Part shown: piece by piece, positions 17,090 to 24,386 of the stretch
How the letters are laid out: each line of letters starts with the position of its first letter
How positions within the stretch are numbered: the stretch's first letter is position 1
Assembly: GCF_009932395.1 (NCBI RefSeq)
Contig: NZ_LSRS01000002.1
Location: 345,210 to 409,209, forward strand
Reading direction: 5' to 3'
DNA length: 64,000 bases
Source of the DNA: Sporotomaculum syntrophicum
Lineage (GTDB): Bacteria; Bacillota; Desulfotomaculia; Desulfotomaculales; Desulfallaceae
Notes under the pieces: model-generated
Databases searched by the model: none
The model's input: the letters and a program-made list of their open reading frames with translations, nothing else
What the model was told of the DNA's origin: nothing
Translations under genes and position numbers: made by a program

Positions 17090-17407
17090 TTAGTAGTCAA
17101 ACTTGCTTGTTTTGCTAACGAGCTGAATTAATCCCTTATCATTTAGTTTATTTAAAAACGCCAGAACGCTCTGCAGGCAGGCTTTCTCATCAACCTCGTA
17201 TTCTATTAACAGTTCCACAACCACCTCATGGACTGTACGCGGTTTTTCGATGAGCTCCCAAATACGGCTGCCAATATCGTCAAGTCCGTAATATTTGCCG
17301 CTTTGGATGTTGAGCATTGCTTTTTCCTCGTTACCTATATCAACCGCCACCAGACCAGGCATCTGGCTCACGATGCTATTCTCGCCAATAACTATTGGTG
17401 TCTTCAA
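17090..17407 (-). CDS. PqqD-like lasso B1 protein (RiPP recognition element)
   Basis: B1 proteins bind the leader through a PqqD-type winged-helix fold and present the precursor to the B2 peptidase and cyclase. The 105-residue product shows the PqqD pattern: a beta-rich start (VAVDIGNEEKAMLNIQSGKYYGLDDIGSRIWELIEK read in overlapping parts), the invariant-like NIQSGKYYGLDDIGSRIWELI core split as LNIQSGKYYGLD and GSRIWELI, and a helical end with EVDEKACLQSVLAFLNKL. TTG 17407 lies 9 bases after AAGGAGGT and overlaps the kinase stop as TTGA, so the two genes are translationally coupled. Confidence 0.88.
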   Translation of the reverse strand: MKTPIVIGENSIVSQMPGLVAVDIGNEEKAMLNIQSGKYYGLDDIGSRIWELIEKPRTVHEVVVELLIEYEVDEKACLQSVLAFLNKLNDKGLIQLVSKTSKFDY

Positions 17408-18342
17408 ACTGTTTCGACCTCCTTGTCTACAATGTGCCGTTTTAGATCCTCTTCAATGCAGCGTACCTGTTCCGGCAGAGAAAATACTTTTAGCGGCCTG
17501 ATTAGCCGGGCAATGGCAACCAGCCTGGAAACTTCCGCACATTGTTTAAAGTGCGCCGCTTTCAACCCCAGCCCGTCCACCAGGTAGGGACGGTAGGTAT
17601 TCTTTAGCAGTACGGCCAGCTTGTCAAAACTGTTTAGTGGCTGCAGGGTGACTTCCCGGCATTCGGTGGCCTGGATTTCGTATATAGCGGCCAACGGCAA
17701 CGGTGACGGCCAAAAACTTTGGTGTGCAGGTAGCGCAAATTTATCTTGCCCAAACTCGGTGTACAAGGGTGTTAATGATTCAGTCTCAAACCCGATGGCT
17801 TCAGTACTGTCACGCCAGAGCTTTTGCTGGGGATAGGAGGGGTGTACAAGTGCGCTGCCGTCCGGGGCTATGGTTATGGCTACGATATCATCGGTTAAAA
17901 AAGGATAGCCTTTTTGGCGAAAAGCCGCCAGTAGGGATGATTTGCCGGCTCCGGATAACCCGGTGAAAATCACGGCTTGCCCGTGAGCGGCCACTGCGCT
18001 TCCGTGCAAGGGCAGGATCTCGCGCTGGATAAGCAGTGCGCCAAAGGCAGTGCCCAAAAGATACAGCCGCACATTTTTTCCCGGGGCGCCTTCAGACGGC
18101 TCCACTACAATCCTGTTGCCCTGAGAAACATAAAAGCCGGCCACGTCACGGACATGGAAGATGAGTTGTCCCTTGCCTATTTGGTAATTTACACCTTTTT
18201 GGACGGGATTTGCTATTTTCTCCGGTACTGTACCCAAAATAATTGCGACCTCCGGCTGGTCCTGGGGGAAAGCCGCCGGCAGCAGTTCCGGTAAGTAAAT
18301 TTCCGATCTGACCCGGATTCCAAATAACTGATAATGATGCAT
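17404..18342 (-). CDS. HprK-like lasso peptide kinase
   Basis: The 312-residue protein resembles the C-terminal catalytic domain of HPr kinase, with P-loop GLSGAGKSSLL at residues 128-138, PLHGSAVAAHG just before it and YPFLTDDIVAI after it. Related enzymes next to lasso genes (the paeninodin kinase is the known case) phosphorylate the hydroxyl of the precursor's C-terminal Ser. The precursor here ends in Ser. No HPr substrate or PTS gene is near, which argues against carbon control. The gene leads a minus-strand unit with B1 and has a candidate promoter at 18383-18411. Confidence 0.85.
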   Translation of the reverse strand: MHHYQLFGIRVRSEIYLPELLPAAFPQDQPEVAIILGTVPEKIANPVQKGVNYQIGKGQLIFHVRDVAGFYVSQGNRIVVEPSEGAPGKNVRLYLLGTAFGALLIQREILPLHGSAVAAHGQAVIFTGLSGAGKSSLLAAFRQKGYPFLTDDIVAITIAPDGSALVHPSYPQQKLWRDSTEAIGFETESLTPLYTEFGQDKFALPAHQSFWPSPLPLAAIYEIQATECREVTLQPLNSFDKLAVLLKNTYRPYLVDGLGLKAAHFKQCAEVSRLVAIARLIRPLKVFSLPEQVRCIEEDLKRHIVDKEVETV

Positions 18343-18382
18343 CTTAATTCCAACATTCCTTCATCGCCACATAATTATTATT

Positions 18383-18411
18383 ATCTTAGTATGTTTTTTT
18401 ATAATAGACAA
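18383..18411 (-). promoter_or_regulatory. Candidate promoter of the kinase-B1 unit
   Basis: On the minus strand TTGTCT (18411-18406) and TAAGAT (18388-18383) are 17 bases apart, about 40 bases before the kinase start. It diverges from the precursor promoter at 18463. Confidence 0.4.
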
Positions 18412-18462
18412 CAGATGTTAAGAAATTTATAGAAATTGTTGCTCATGCCGGTTAATAATGAC

Positions 18463-18491
18463 TTTACAGTTATGGAGTAATGTGCTATTGT
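18463..18491 (+). promoter_or_regulatory. Candidate promoter of the lasso precursor
   Basis: TTTACA (18463-18468) and TATTGT (18486-18491) are 17 bases apart, about 50 bases before the precursor ATG. Confidence 0.45.
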
Positions 18492-18543
18492 TCAAGTAGT
18501 TAAAGAAATTGTTGGGTGAAAAAAAAAGAAAGGGGTGCTTGCG

Positions 18544-18684
18544 ATGACTAAAAAAAGCTGGCATGAGCCCGACATATCGGAAATTAAAGTAAGCGCTACC
18601 AAAAGCGGAGGCGAGGGCACATCGGAATGTCAACAGGCATACGGTAGCCAAGAATGGTTTTACTACGGTACTTGTAAAAGCTAA
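18544..18684 (+). CDS. Lasso peptide precursor, 46 aa, with two core cysteines
   Basis: ATG 18544 follows AAAGGGGTG. The leader (20 residues) starts MTKKSWHEPDISEIKV and ends ATK; Thr19 sits at -2, the conserved leader position. W6xxP9xI11 stands where most precursors have YxxPxL, the stretch read by the B1 protein. The inferred core starts SGGEGTSE: Ser1 and Glu8 would close an 8-residue macrolactam. The tail CQQAYGSQEWFYYGTCKS has bulky Trp, Phe and Tyr residues able to lock the thread, Cys9 and Cys24 that could form a disulfide, and a C-terminal Ser for the neighbouring kinase. If cleavage were one residue later the ring would be 7 residues. A terminator follows. The gene is too short for usual gene calling. 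Confidence 0.88.
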   Translation: MTKKSWHEPDISEIKVSATKSGGEGTSECQQAYGSQEWFYYGTCKS

Positions 18685-18709
18685 TACTCACACATAATTT
18701 AAGTGCATC

Positions 18710-18744
18710 AAGCGGTTGGTCAGACCAATTGCTTGGTTTTTTTT
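18710..18744 (+). terminator. Terminator after the lasso precursor
   Basis: An 11-bp stem (18710-18720 with 18724-18734, two G-U pairs), triloop CAG, then GG and eight T. It reaches the stop of the converging cyclase gene. Confidence 0.8.
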
Positions 18745-20584
18745 ATTTGTCTGCTTCGGCTAAGATTTGCTGAATCTCATAAAGGGGACCGGTCAGGCGT
18801 GCCGTTAAGTTTTGTATGTGTAAATTTTCTTTCAGCATGGGCAATGCTTTATCGAAATGATCCCAGTCAATATATTCCGCAAACAAGTCACGTTGGAGCC
18901 GGTTAACGGTTAAGATTAAATTGTTCACTTCATTATATCTTTTTTTGTAGTAATAATTTGATCTGGCGATATCGTTTTTAGATAAAAAGTTGCACACTTC
19001 AGTCGGTAATATATGAGCAAAGGCCTGGCGGTAGATATAGCGATTTATGCCTTGTTTGAGGAACAGAGTTCTGGGGATCGACATGGCAAAGTCAACTACC
19101 CGGTGATCTAACAGGGGGTATAAATGCTGTACATTGTAATGAGCACCCAGCAAGGCATTCAACTCGGTGCGAACCTGGATATCGCCTGATGCAATATCTT
19201 TCACCGGATTGACGCGATAATATAGAATATCTTCTTGGCAGCGGGGCTTCAGCCTTTTGGCGAAATTTTTGTTGAGCAATATGCAATCGTTTTTTCCAGG
19301 CCGGCGGAGACGGCGGAAAATATTATACTTGCCCAAATAATTCAGAGGAGCAAATAACTGCAACACTGCATTATCGAAAATTATTCTGGCTAATCGCCGC
19401 GGCGAGCCATTAGCCAGGTATCTGGCTTCTTGCCAGAAATGCCGCCAGTAACCATTGACAAACATGCCGTACATGCTGTAGCGATAGCTGGCTGCCTCAT
19501 CTCCTCCCTGGCCGGACAGGATCAGCTTGACACCCTGTGCCGTGAGGTACTGGTATTCCTGATTAAATTCATCCAATGCGGCGTAGGTCAGGCGCAGTTC
19601 GCCGAAATTTCTAGCAAAGGGTTGGCGCGGGTCAAAATACTGCACTTGCAGTCCTTCTTGATGGCAAACTAATTCCACTAGCTGTCGCTCGTCGTTCGGC
19701 TGCTTGTCTACCATTTCATAAGGCGGGGACCAGGAAAACAACACGATTTGTTTATCTTCCTTTAACAATTCCCGGCGGGCTAAAATGGTTACCACGGAGG
19801 AATCAAGACCGCCGCTAAGTTCGGTGCCCAGCTTGGCTCGTTTACTTACCCTGATTTTGACCGCGTCGGCAACAATATCATACATAGCCCGGGAATAATC
19901 TGCTTCTTCAGCTAAAATTATTTTGTGCCGGCCAGGTGTCCAGTATTTTTGTATATCTATACCGTGAGCATTAGCTTTCAGTAAGTGAGCTGCCGGCAAT
20001 CGTTTCAGCTGGGCAAAATAGGTGGCTTCAGGGGCAAGATGATAGGTACCGGAGAGCCTGGCATACAGGGTAACCTCATCGAACTGCCTGCCCACAAAGG
20101 GCAGGGCTAACAGTGCGCGCTGGTCGGTGGCAAAAGCAAAGCTGGACCCGTTGTAGAAATAAAACAAAGGGCGCACACCCAGGTGATCTCTGCAAATCAA
20201 CAGCTGCCGGTTCTGTTTATCCCAAATAGCAAACACAAAATCGCCGTTAATATATTTGGGGCACTCATTGCCCCATTTTTTGAAGGCCGCCAGCAGCAAT
20301 GACAGATTACTGGCCTGGCTGTGCGCATGCAGCCGGGCAATTAATTCCGGGCGGTTATAAATTTGCACATCGCCTGTGACTACAAAAGTCTCATCGCTAT
20401 ACAGCGGTTCCTCTTCCGGTGACTGGCTGATCGCTATATTAAGACAACCGCCCAGTCCCAGGTTGTGGTCAAGTTCACTGGCCTGCTTATCCCGCCCATA
20501 ATGTCTGAGTTTGGTTTCCAGCTTCTGCAGGTGCAGTAACTCTACTTGCTCACCGGTGAGGTGTAGGATACCAAAAATTGCACC
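18743..20584 (-). CDS. Lasso peptide macrolactam synthetase (C, asparagine synthetase-like)
   Basis: The C enzyme activates the ring Glu/Asp side chain with ATP and joins it to the new N-terminus while the tail is threaded. The 613-residue protein begins MGAIFGILH, so the glutaminase Cys of true asparagine synthetases is absent, as expected for a cyclase. The N-terminal Ntn-like half keeps the fold (DHLGVRPLFYF). The synthetase half has the PP-loop LSGGLDSSVV near residue 250 and LILSGQGGDEAASYRYSMYG near 340. I start at ATG 20584, 5 bases after GTGGAG; an upstream in-frame start adds 16 residues before the conserved MGAIFGI. It is transcribed towards the precursor. Confidence 0.92.
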   Translation of the reverse strand, partial: GAIFGILHLTGEQVELLHLQKLETKLRHYGRDKQASELDHNLGLGGCLNIAISQSPEEEPLYSDETFVVTGDVQIYNRPELIARLHAHSQASNLSLLLAAFKKWGNECPKYINGDFVFAIWDKQNRQLLICRDHLGVRPLFYFYNGSSFAFATDQRALLALPFVGRQFDEVTLYARLSGTYHLAPEATYFAQLKRLPAAHLLKANAHGIDIQKYWTPGRHKIILAEEADYSRAMYDIVADAVKIRVSKRAKLGTELSGGLDSSVVTILARRELLKEDKQIVLFSWSPPYEMVDKQPNDERQLVELVCHQEGLQVQYFDPRQPFARNFGELRLTYAALDEFNQEYQYLTAQGVKLILSGQGGDEAASYRYSMYGMFVNGYWRHFWQEARYLANGSPRRLARIIFDNAVLQLFAPLNYLGKYNIFRRLRRPGKNDCILLNKNFAKRLKPRCQEDILYYRVNPVKDIASGDIQVRTELNALLGAHYNVQHLYPLLDHRVVDFAMSIPRTLFLKQGINRYIYRQAFAHILPTEVCNFLSKNDIARSNYYYKKRYNEVNNLILTVNRLQRDLFAEYIDWDHFDKALPMLKENLHIQNLTARLTGPLYEIQQILAEADK

Positions 20585-20727
20585 CATCTTAGCTCCACTA
20601 ACCTCCCTTTGCCTGGCTTTTTTTGTTATCAACTAACAAGTATTTACTGTTTCAACTAAATTGTAGTATTTACCTGATGATAATGATAGACTATAGGTAG
20701 AATAAAAATCAACTCTTAACCCTGTCA

Positions 20728-20756
20728 TTGACATAACTATTGGTACAAGCTAAAAT
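20728..20756 (+). promoter_or_regulatory. Sigma-A promoter of the second polysaccharide cluster
   Basis: TTGACA (20728-20733), 17-base spacer, TAAAAT (20751-20756), about 40 bases before the PIG-L gene. It marks the start of a unit distinct from the lasso genes. The same gap 20585-20798 must hold the cyclase promoter on the other strand, which I could not fix. Confidence 0.7.
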
Positions 20757-20798
20757 TCTTCTAGTTGAGCAGTTTATAGAAGTGAGGGAATTGATTAG

Positions 20799-21476
20799 AT
20801 GACGTTTTTAATTGTCGCAGCACATCCTGATGACGAGGTTTTAGGTGCAGGAGCTACTATGTATAAGCTGGCTCAAGAAGGTCATTCGGTTAATGTTTGT
20901 CTGTCAGGTAATGTTAATGCGCGAAGTTACTGCTCTGATCCAGAGGAGATAGATAAAGAGGTTAACAGCGCTATGCGCATCTTAGGTGTCGAAAGAGTTT
21001 TTCAAGGTAACTTTCCCAATATTCAATTTAACACGGTTCCGCACCTTAAGCTCGTTCAATTTATAGAAAAAGCAATCGTTGAAACCAATGCCCAGGTTAT
21101 TTTCACTCATCACCCGGCTGATTTAAATAATGATCATTTACATACTTCCCTTGCCTGCCAGGCTGCTGTACGATTATTTCAAAGAAGGACTGATGTAACC
21201 CCGATCAAAGAATTGCTTTTTATGGAAGTGTCATCAGCCACAGACTGGGGGTTGAATAAGGGCATGAATCAGTTCACGCCAAATACCTATATCGAAGTGG
21301 GCGAAGCGGGAATGGATAAAAAACTGGAGGCACTTGCCCAGTATTGCGGTGTAATGAGAAATTACCCGCACCCTCGCAGTGTAGAAGCGCTTAAAGGACT
21401 TGCCGCTTATCGTGGCGGGCAGGCCGGCATGGTTTATGCTGAAGCCTTCGAGAGTGCTTTTAGGCGTGGTTTATAA
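20799..21476 (+). CDS. PIG-L/LmbE family N-deacetylase
   Basis: Zinc-dependent enzymes of this family remove N-acetyl groups from GlcNAc-type sugars or sugar lipids. The 225-residue protein has the metal motif VAAHPDDEVLGAG near residue 8 (His, Asp-Asp), a conserved His in FTHHPADLNNDHLHTS near 106 with the further HLH metal His, and the length usual for the family. It is the first gene after a strong promoter and stops 1 base before the formyltransferase-like gene. Together they suggest that an acetyl group on an amino sugar is removed and replaced. Substrate is not shown by sequence. Confidence 0.9.
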   Translation: MTFLIVAAHPDDEVLGAGATMYKLAQEGHSVNVCLSGNVNARSYCSDPEEIDKEVNSAMRILGVERVFQGNFPNIQFNTVPHLKLVQFIEKAIVETNAQVIFTHHPADLNNDHLHTSLACQAAVRLFQRRTDVTPIKELLFMEVSSATDWGLNKGMNQFTPNTYIEVGEAGMDKKLEALAQYCGVMRNYPHPRSVEALKGLAAYRGGQAGMVYAEAFESAFRRGL

Positions 21477-21477
21477 A

Positions 21478-22305
21478 ATGAAAGCAGCATTTGCAACTTG
21501 CGTGCAATTAGGCTTAAGCTGTATTGAGGAAATATATCGCATTGGTGGCAAGCTGGACTTACTGATTACCCTAAAGAACGAAAAGGCAAAGCAAAAGTCC
21601 GGCAGAGTTTATCTTGATGAACTTGCCGCCAAGCATCATACGCCGCTGTTAAAAATCGATAATATTAATGAGCAAGCAACCATTGCGGCTTTGCGTGACC
21701 TTTCAGTTGACTGGTTATTTATCATTGGTTGGTCACAAATTGCCGGCCAGGAGTTGCTGGCAACGCCTGCCTGCGGTTGTATCGGTATGCATCCCACGCT
21801 TTTGCCCGTTGGCCGGGGCAGGGCTTCTATACCCTGGGCGATCCTTAAAGGGCTTAAAGAAACTGGGGTAACGATGTTTAAATTGGATGCAGGTGTTGAC
21901 ACCGGTGACATTATAGCTCAAGGGGTGATTAGTCTTGATGAGCAAACCACAGCCACAGAGCTCTATCAAAAGGTTGATGCTATGCATAGGAAACTTATTG
22001 CCGGTTACTGGAACGACATCATGAGTAATAATATCACTCTGACCAAACAATGCGAAGCTGACGCTACCGTATGGCCGGGCAGGAAACCTGAGGATGGCGA
22101 AATCTTTAGCAGTATGACCATGGCTGAAGCCGGTACCATGGTTCGGGCGGTTACACATCCCTACCCGGGTGCCTTTTACCGTTTTGGGGGGAAGGTGCTC
22201 CGGATTTGGTCGGCTAAGGTTCAGGCGGAGAGCGATGGCGACAGTAACTCGATTAAGCTGGCGGATGGCTACCTGATGCCGCTTGATTATGAAATTGAGG
22301 GATAA
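21478..22305 (+). CDS. Formyltransferase-like enzyme (Fmt/sugar N-formyltransferase fold)
   Basis: Enzymes of this fold pass a formyl group from 10-formyl-tetrahydrofolate to an amine. The 275-residue protein has the core segment WLFIIGWSQIAGQELL, then IGMHPTLLPVGRGRASIPWA near residues 102-121 and LDAGVDTGDII near 136. The conserved Asn of the N-x-H motif is Gly103 here, while His105 and the Asp in DTGD remain; the GRGRASIPW variant is typical of the branch that acts on sugars rather than Met-tRNA. It follows PIG-L by one base and runs into a sugar-phosphate transferase, so an N-formyl (or other acyl) amino sugar in the polymer is likely. A housekeeping fmt role is unlikely. Confidence 0.82.
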   Translation: MKAAFATCVQLGLSCIEEIYRIGGKLDLLITLKNEKAKQKSGRVYLDELAAKHHTPLLKIDNINEQATIAALRDLSVDWLFIIGWSQIAGQELLATPACGCIGMHPTLLPVGRGRASIPWAILKGLKETGVTMFKLDAGVDTGDIIAQGVISLDEQTTATELYQKVDAMHRKLIAGYWNDIMSNNITLTKQCEADATVWPGRKPEDGEIFSSMTMAEAGTMVRAVTHPYPGAFYRFGGKVLRIWSAKVQAESDGDSNSIKLADGYLMPLDYEIEG

Positions 22306-22306
22306 G

Positions 22307-22912
22307 ATGCTTGATGTTCAGAAAGCCATTAAACGATTATTTGACCTGGTGATTGCGCTGCTCCTTCTGGTAATATTCCTGCCTGTCTGGTTTGTTATCG
22401 GTTTACTGATTAAAGCAACCTCTCCGGGGCCGGTTTTTTTTATACAGGAGCGCCCTGGTTTGCATGGACGGCTGTTTAAAGTGTTTAAATTTCGCACCAT
22501 GAGGCCGGGGTCTGAGCGTATGGTAAAGGGACAAGAGGTTATGTTGGACGATGATCGCATTACTTCGATTGGTAAATTTCTGCGTAGGAGCAAAATTGAT
22601 GAAGTCCCGCAGCTGCTCAATGTTTTAAAGGGCGAAATGAGCCTGGTGGGGCCGCGCCCTGAAAGGGTCGATTCTCTGGCGGATTACACAGATGAGATTT
22701 GGCAGAGGCTAAATGTAAGACCGGGGCTAACGGGATTGGCACAGGTCAGCGGTAACATCTATCTGCCGCTGGAAGAGAGATATAAACTCGATGTGTATTA
22801 TGTTAAGCATTTCAGCTTGTGGTTGGATTTCCGGATTATAATGAAAACCTTTGGTGTGGTGCTTAAGGGCGAGGATAAATACATTAATTATAAAGGAACA
22901 TTCAATTTGTAG
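22307..22912 (+). CDS. Undecaprenyl-phosphate sugar phosphotransferase (short WcaJ/EpsL type)
   Basis: Membrane enzyme that loads the first sugar-1-phosphate on undecaprenyl phosphate, starting repeat-unit synthesis for this second cluster. The 201-residue protein has one N-terminal membrane helix (about residues 9-34, LFDLVIALLLLVIFLPVWFV) and the bacterial sugar transferase core: GPVFFIQERPG, FKVFKFRTM, LRRSKIDEVPQLLNVLKGEMSLVGPRPE and NVRPGLTGLAQVSG. Its presence beside a WecA/TagO gene in region 1 means two separate polymers are begun. I start at ATG 22307, 5 bases after GAGGGA. Confidence 0.93.
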   Translation: MLDVQKAIKRLFDLVIALLLLVIFLPVWFVIGLLIKATSPGPVFFIQERPGLHGRLFKVFKFRTMRPGSERMVKGQEVMLDDDRITSIGKFLRRSKIDEVPQLLNVLKGEMSLVGPRPERVDSLADYTDEIWQRLNVRPGLTGLAQVSGNIYLPLEERYKLDVYYVKHFSLWLDFRIIMKTFGVVLKGEDKYINYKGTFNL

Positions 22913-22931
22913 CGAGTTGAGGAACGTTACC

Positions 22932-24386
22932 GTGAGAATTATGCTACTAAACCCTCCATTTCTTAATAAATATTCAAAGAGCTCCAGAAGTCCTGCGGTC
23001 AATAAAAGCGGGACGATTTATTTCCCTCTTTGGTTGTCCTATGCGGCGGGCGTTTTAGACCGGGAGGGGCATGAACTGCAGCTGGTGGACGCACCTGCCA
23101 GGTGTTTAACTAAGGAGAATACTTTAAAAAAAATCGAAGCTTTTCAACCGGAATTGCTGGTTGTTGACACATCCACACCGAGTATTAATAGTGACCTGGC
23201 GTTTTGCCGGGCTGTCAAAGAGGTGCTGCCGGAGGTTAAAATCTGTCTTGTAGGTACTCATGCGTCGGCTTGTGTCGATGAAATTCTGCCTGAGCATGCA
23301 TGGGTAGATTTTATTGCTCGCCGCGAGTATGATTATACGCTGAAGGAACTGGCGGAAAAGCTGCATAGTCCGGAACAATATGCCGAAATAACCGGTCTTA
23401 GTTATATGTCGGAGGGGCAGGTGGTTAATAACCCGGATCGGGATTATATCCGGAATCTCGATGAGCTTCCCTTTGTCAGTGAAGTGTATAAGAAGTATTT
23501 GGATATAAAAGATTACTTTTATGCTCATGTCAGCTATCCCACAGTGAGTATTTTTGCCAGCCGGGGCTGCCCCTCAAGGTGCTTTTACTGTATGTACTCC
23601 CAGGTCATGTTCGGCAAGCAGTATCGCAGGCGCAGTGCCCAAAACCTCTTTGACGAGTGCGTTTATATTACGCAAAACTTTCCCGAGGTCAAGGAAATTC
23701 TTATTGATGATGATAATTTTGTTGTCGACCAGGAGAGTGTTAAAGAATTTTGTCGGTTGATGATTGAAAACAAGGTTAAACTCAAATGGATTGTACAGGT
23801 TAGAGTTACTTTACAATACGAAACGATGGTGGTAATGAAAAAAGCCGGTTGCAAATTAATCGTTGCCGGCTTTGAAAGCGGTAATCAGCAGATTTTAAAT
23901 AATATGCATAAAGGCATTACGCTGGAGCAGTCCCTAAAATTCAACCAAAATGCACGGAAAGCCAGGTTGCGAGTGCATGGCTGCTTCATGGTGGGTAATC
24001 CGGGTGAGACTAAAGAGACCATGCTGGAGACACTGGAGTTTGCTAAAAAACTGCGCCTGGATACTGCGCAGTTTTTCCCTTTGATGGTTTACCCGGGAAC
24101 CAGGGCTTATGACTGGGCAAAGCGGAATAATTATCTGCAAGCTGCCAGTTACGATGATTGGTTAACTGCTGAAGGGCTGCACAACTGCGTATTGACTACT
24201 CCGGAGGTTTCCAGTCAAGAGTTGGTGGACTTTTGTGATTATGCCAGGAGGAAATTTTACCTCCGAACGAAGTATATTGTTATGAAATTGGGTGAAGTAC
24301 TAACCAGCCTGGAAGACGCCAAGAAGACCTTTAAAGCCTTTGGTACCTTTAGAAAGTATTTATTTGGACGGGGTAAAGCATGGTAA
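22932..24386 (+). CDS. B12-binding radical SAM enzyme
   Basis: GTG 22932 lies 9 bases after GAGG and gives 484 residues starting MRIMLLNPPF. Residues 1-150 form a cobalamin-binding domain (SYAAGVLDREGHELQLVDAP, VVDTSTPS, LVGTHAS). The radical SAM core has CPSRCFYC at about residues 213-220, the C-x3-C-x2-C iron-sulfur site, plus EILIDDDNF and FESGNQQILNNMHKG. The C-terminal third is a SPASM-less helical region. Class B enzymes of this kind often methylate unreactive carbons or rearrange rings. Here it lies between a sugar transferase and a glycosyltransferase, so a sugar or polyprenol modification is more likely than action on the lasso peptide, but neither is shown. Confidence 0.9.
   Translation: MRIMLLNPPFLNKYSKSSRSPAVNKSGTIYFPLWLSYAAGVLDREGHELQLVDAPARCLTKENTLKKIEAFQPELLVVDTSTPSINSDLAFCRAVKEVLPEVKICLVGTHASACVDEILPEHAWVDFIARREYDYTLKELAEKLHSPEQYAEITGLSYMSEGQVVNNPDRDYIRNLDELPFVSEVYKKYLDIKDYFYAHVSYPTVSIFASRGCPSRCFYCMYSQVMFGKQYRRRSAQNLFDECVYITQNFPEVKEILIDDDNFVVDQESVKEFCRLMIENKVKLKWIVQVRVTLQYETMVVMKKAGCKLIVAGFESGNQQILNNMHKGITLEQSLKFNQNARKARLRVHGCFMVGNPGETKETMLETLEFAKKLRLDTAQFFPLMVYPGTRAYDWAKRNNYLQAASYDDWLTAEGLHNCVLTTPEVSSQELVDFCDYARRKFYLRTKYIVMKLGEVLTSLEDAKKTFKAFGTFRKYLFGRGKAW

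Noticed and set aside
17404-18342. True HPr kinase/phosphorylase (carbon catabolite control)
   Set aside because: Lacks the N-terminal HprK domain pattern, sits in a lasso cluster and is coupled to the B1 gene.
18743-20584. Housekeeping asparagine synthetase AsnB
   Set aside because: No Cys at position 2 for glutamine hydrolysis, and the gene is within the lasso cluster.
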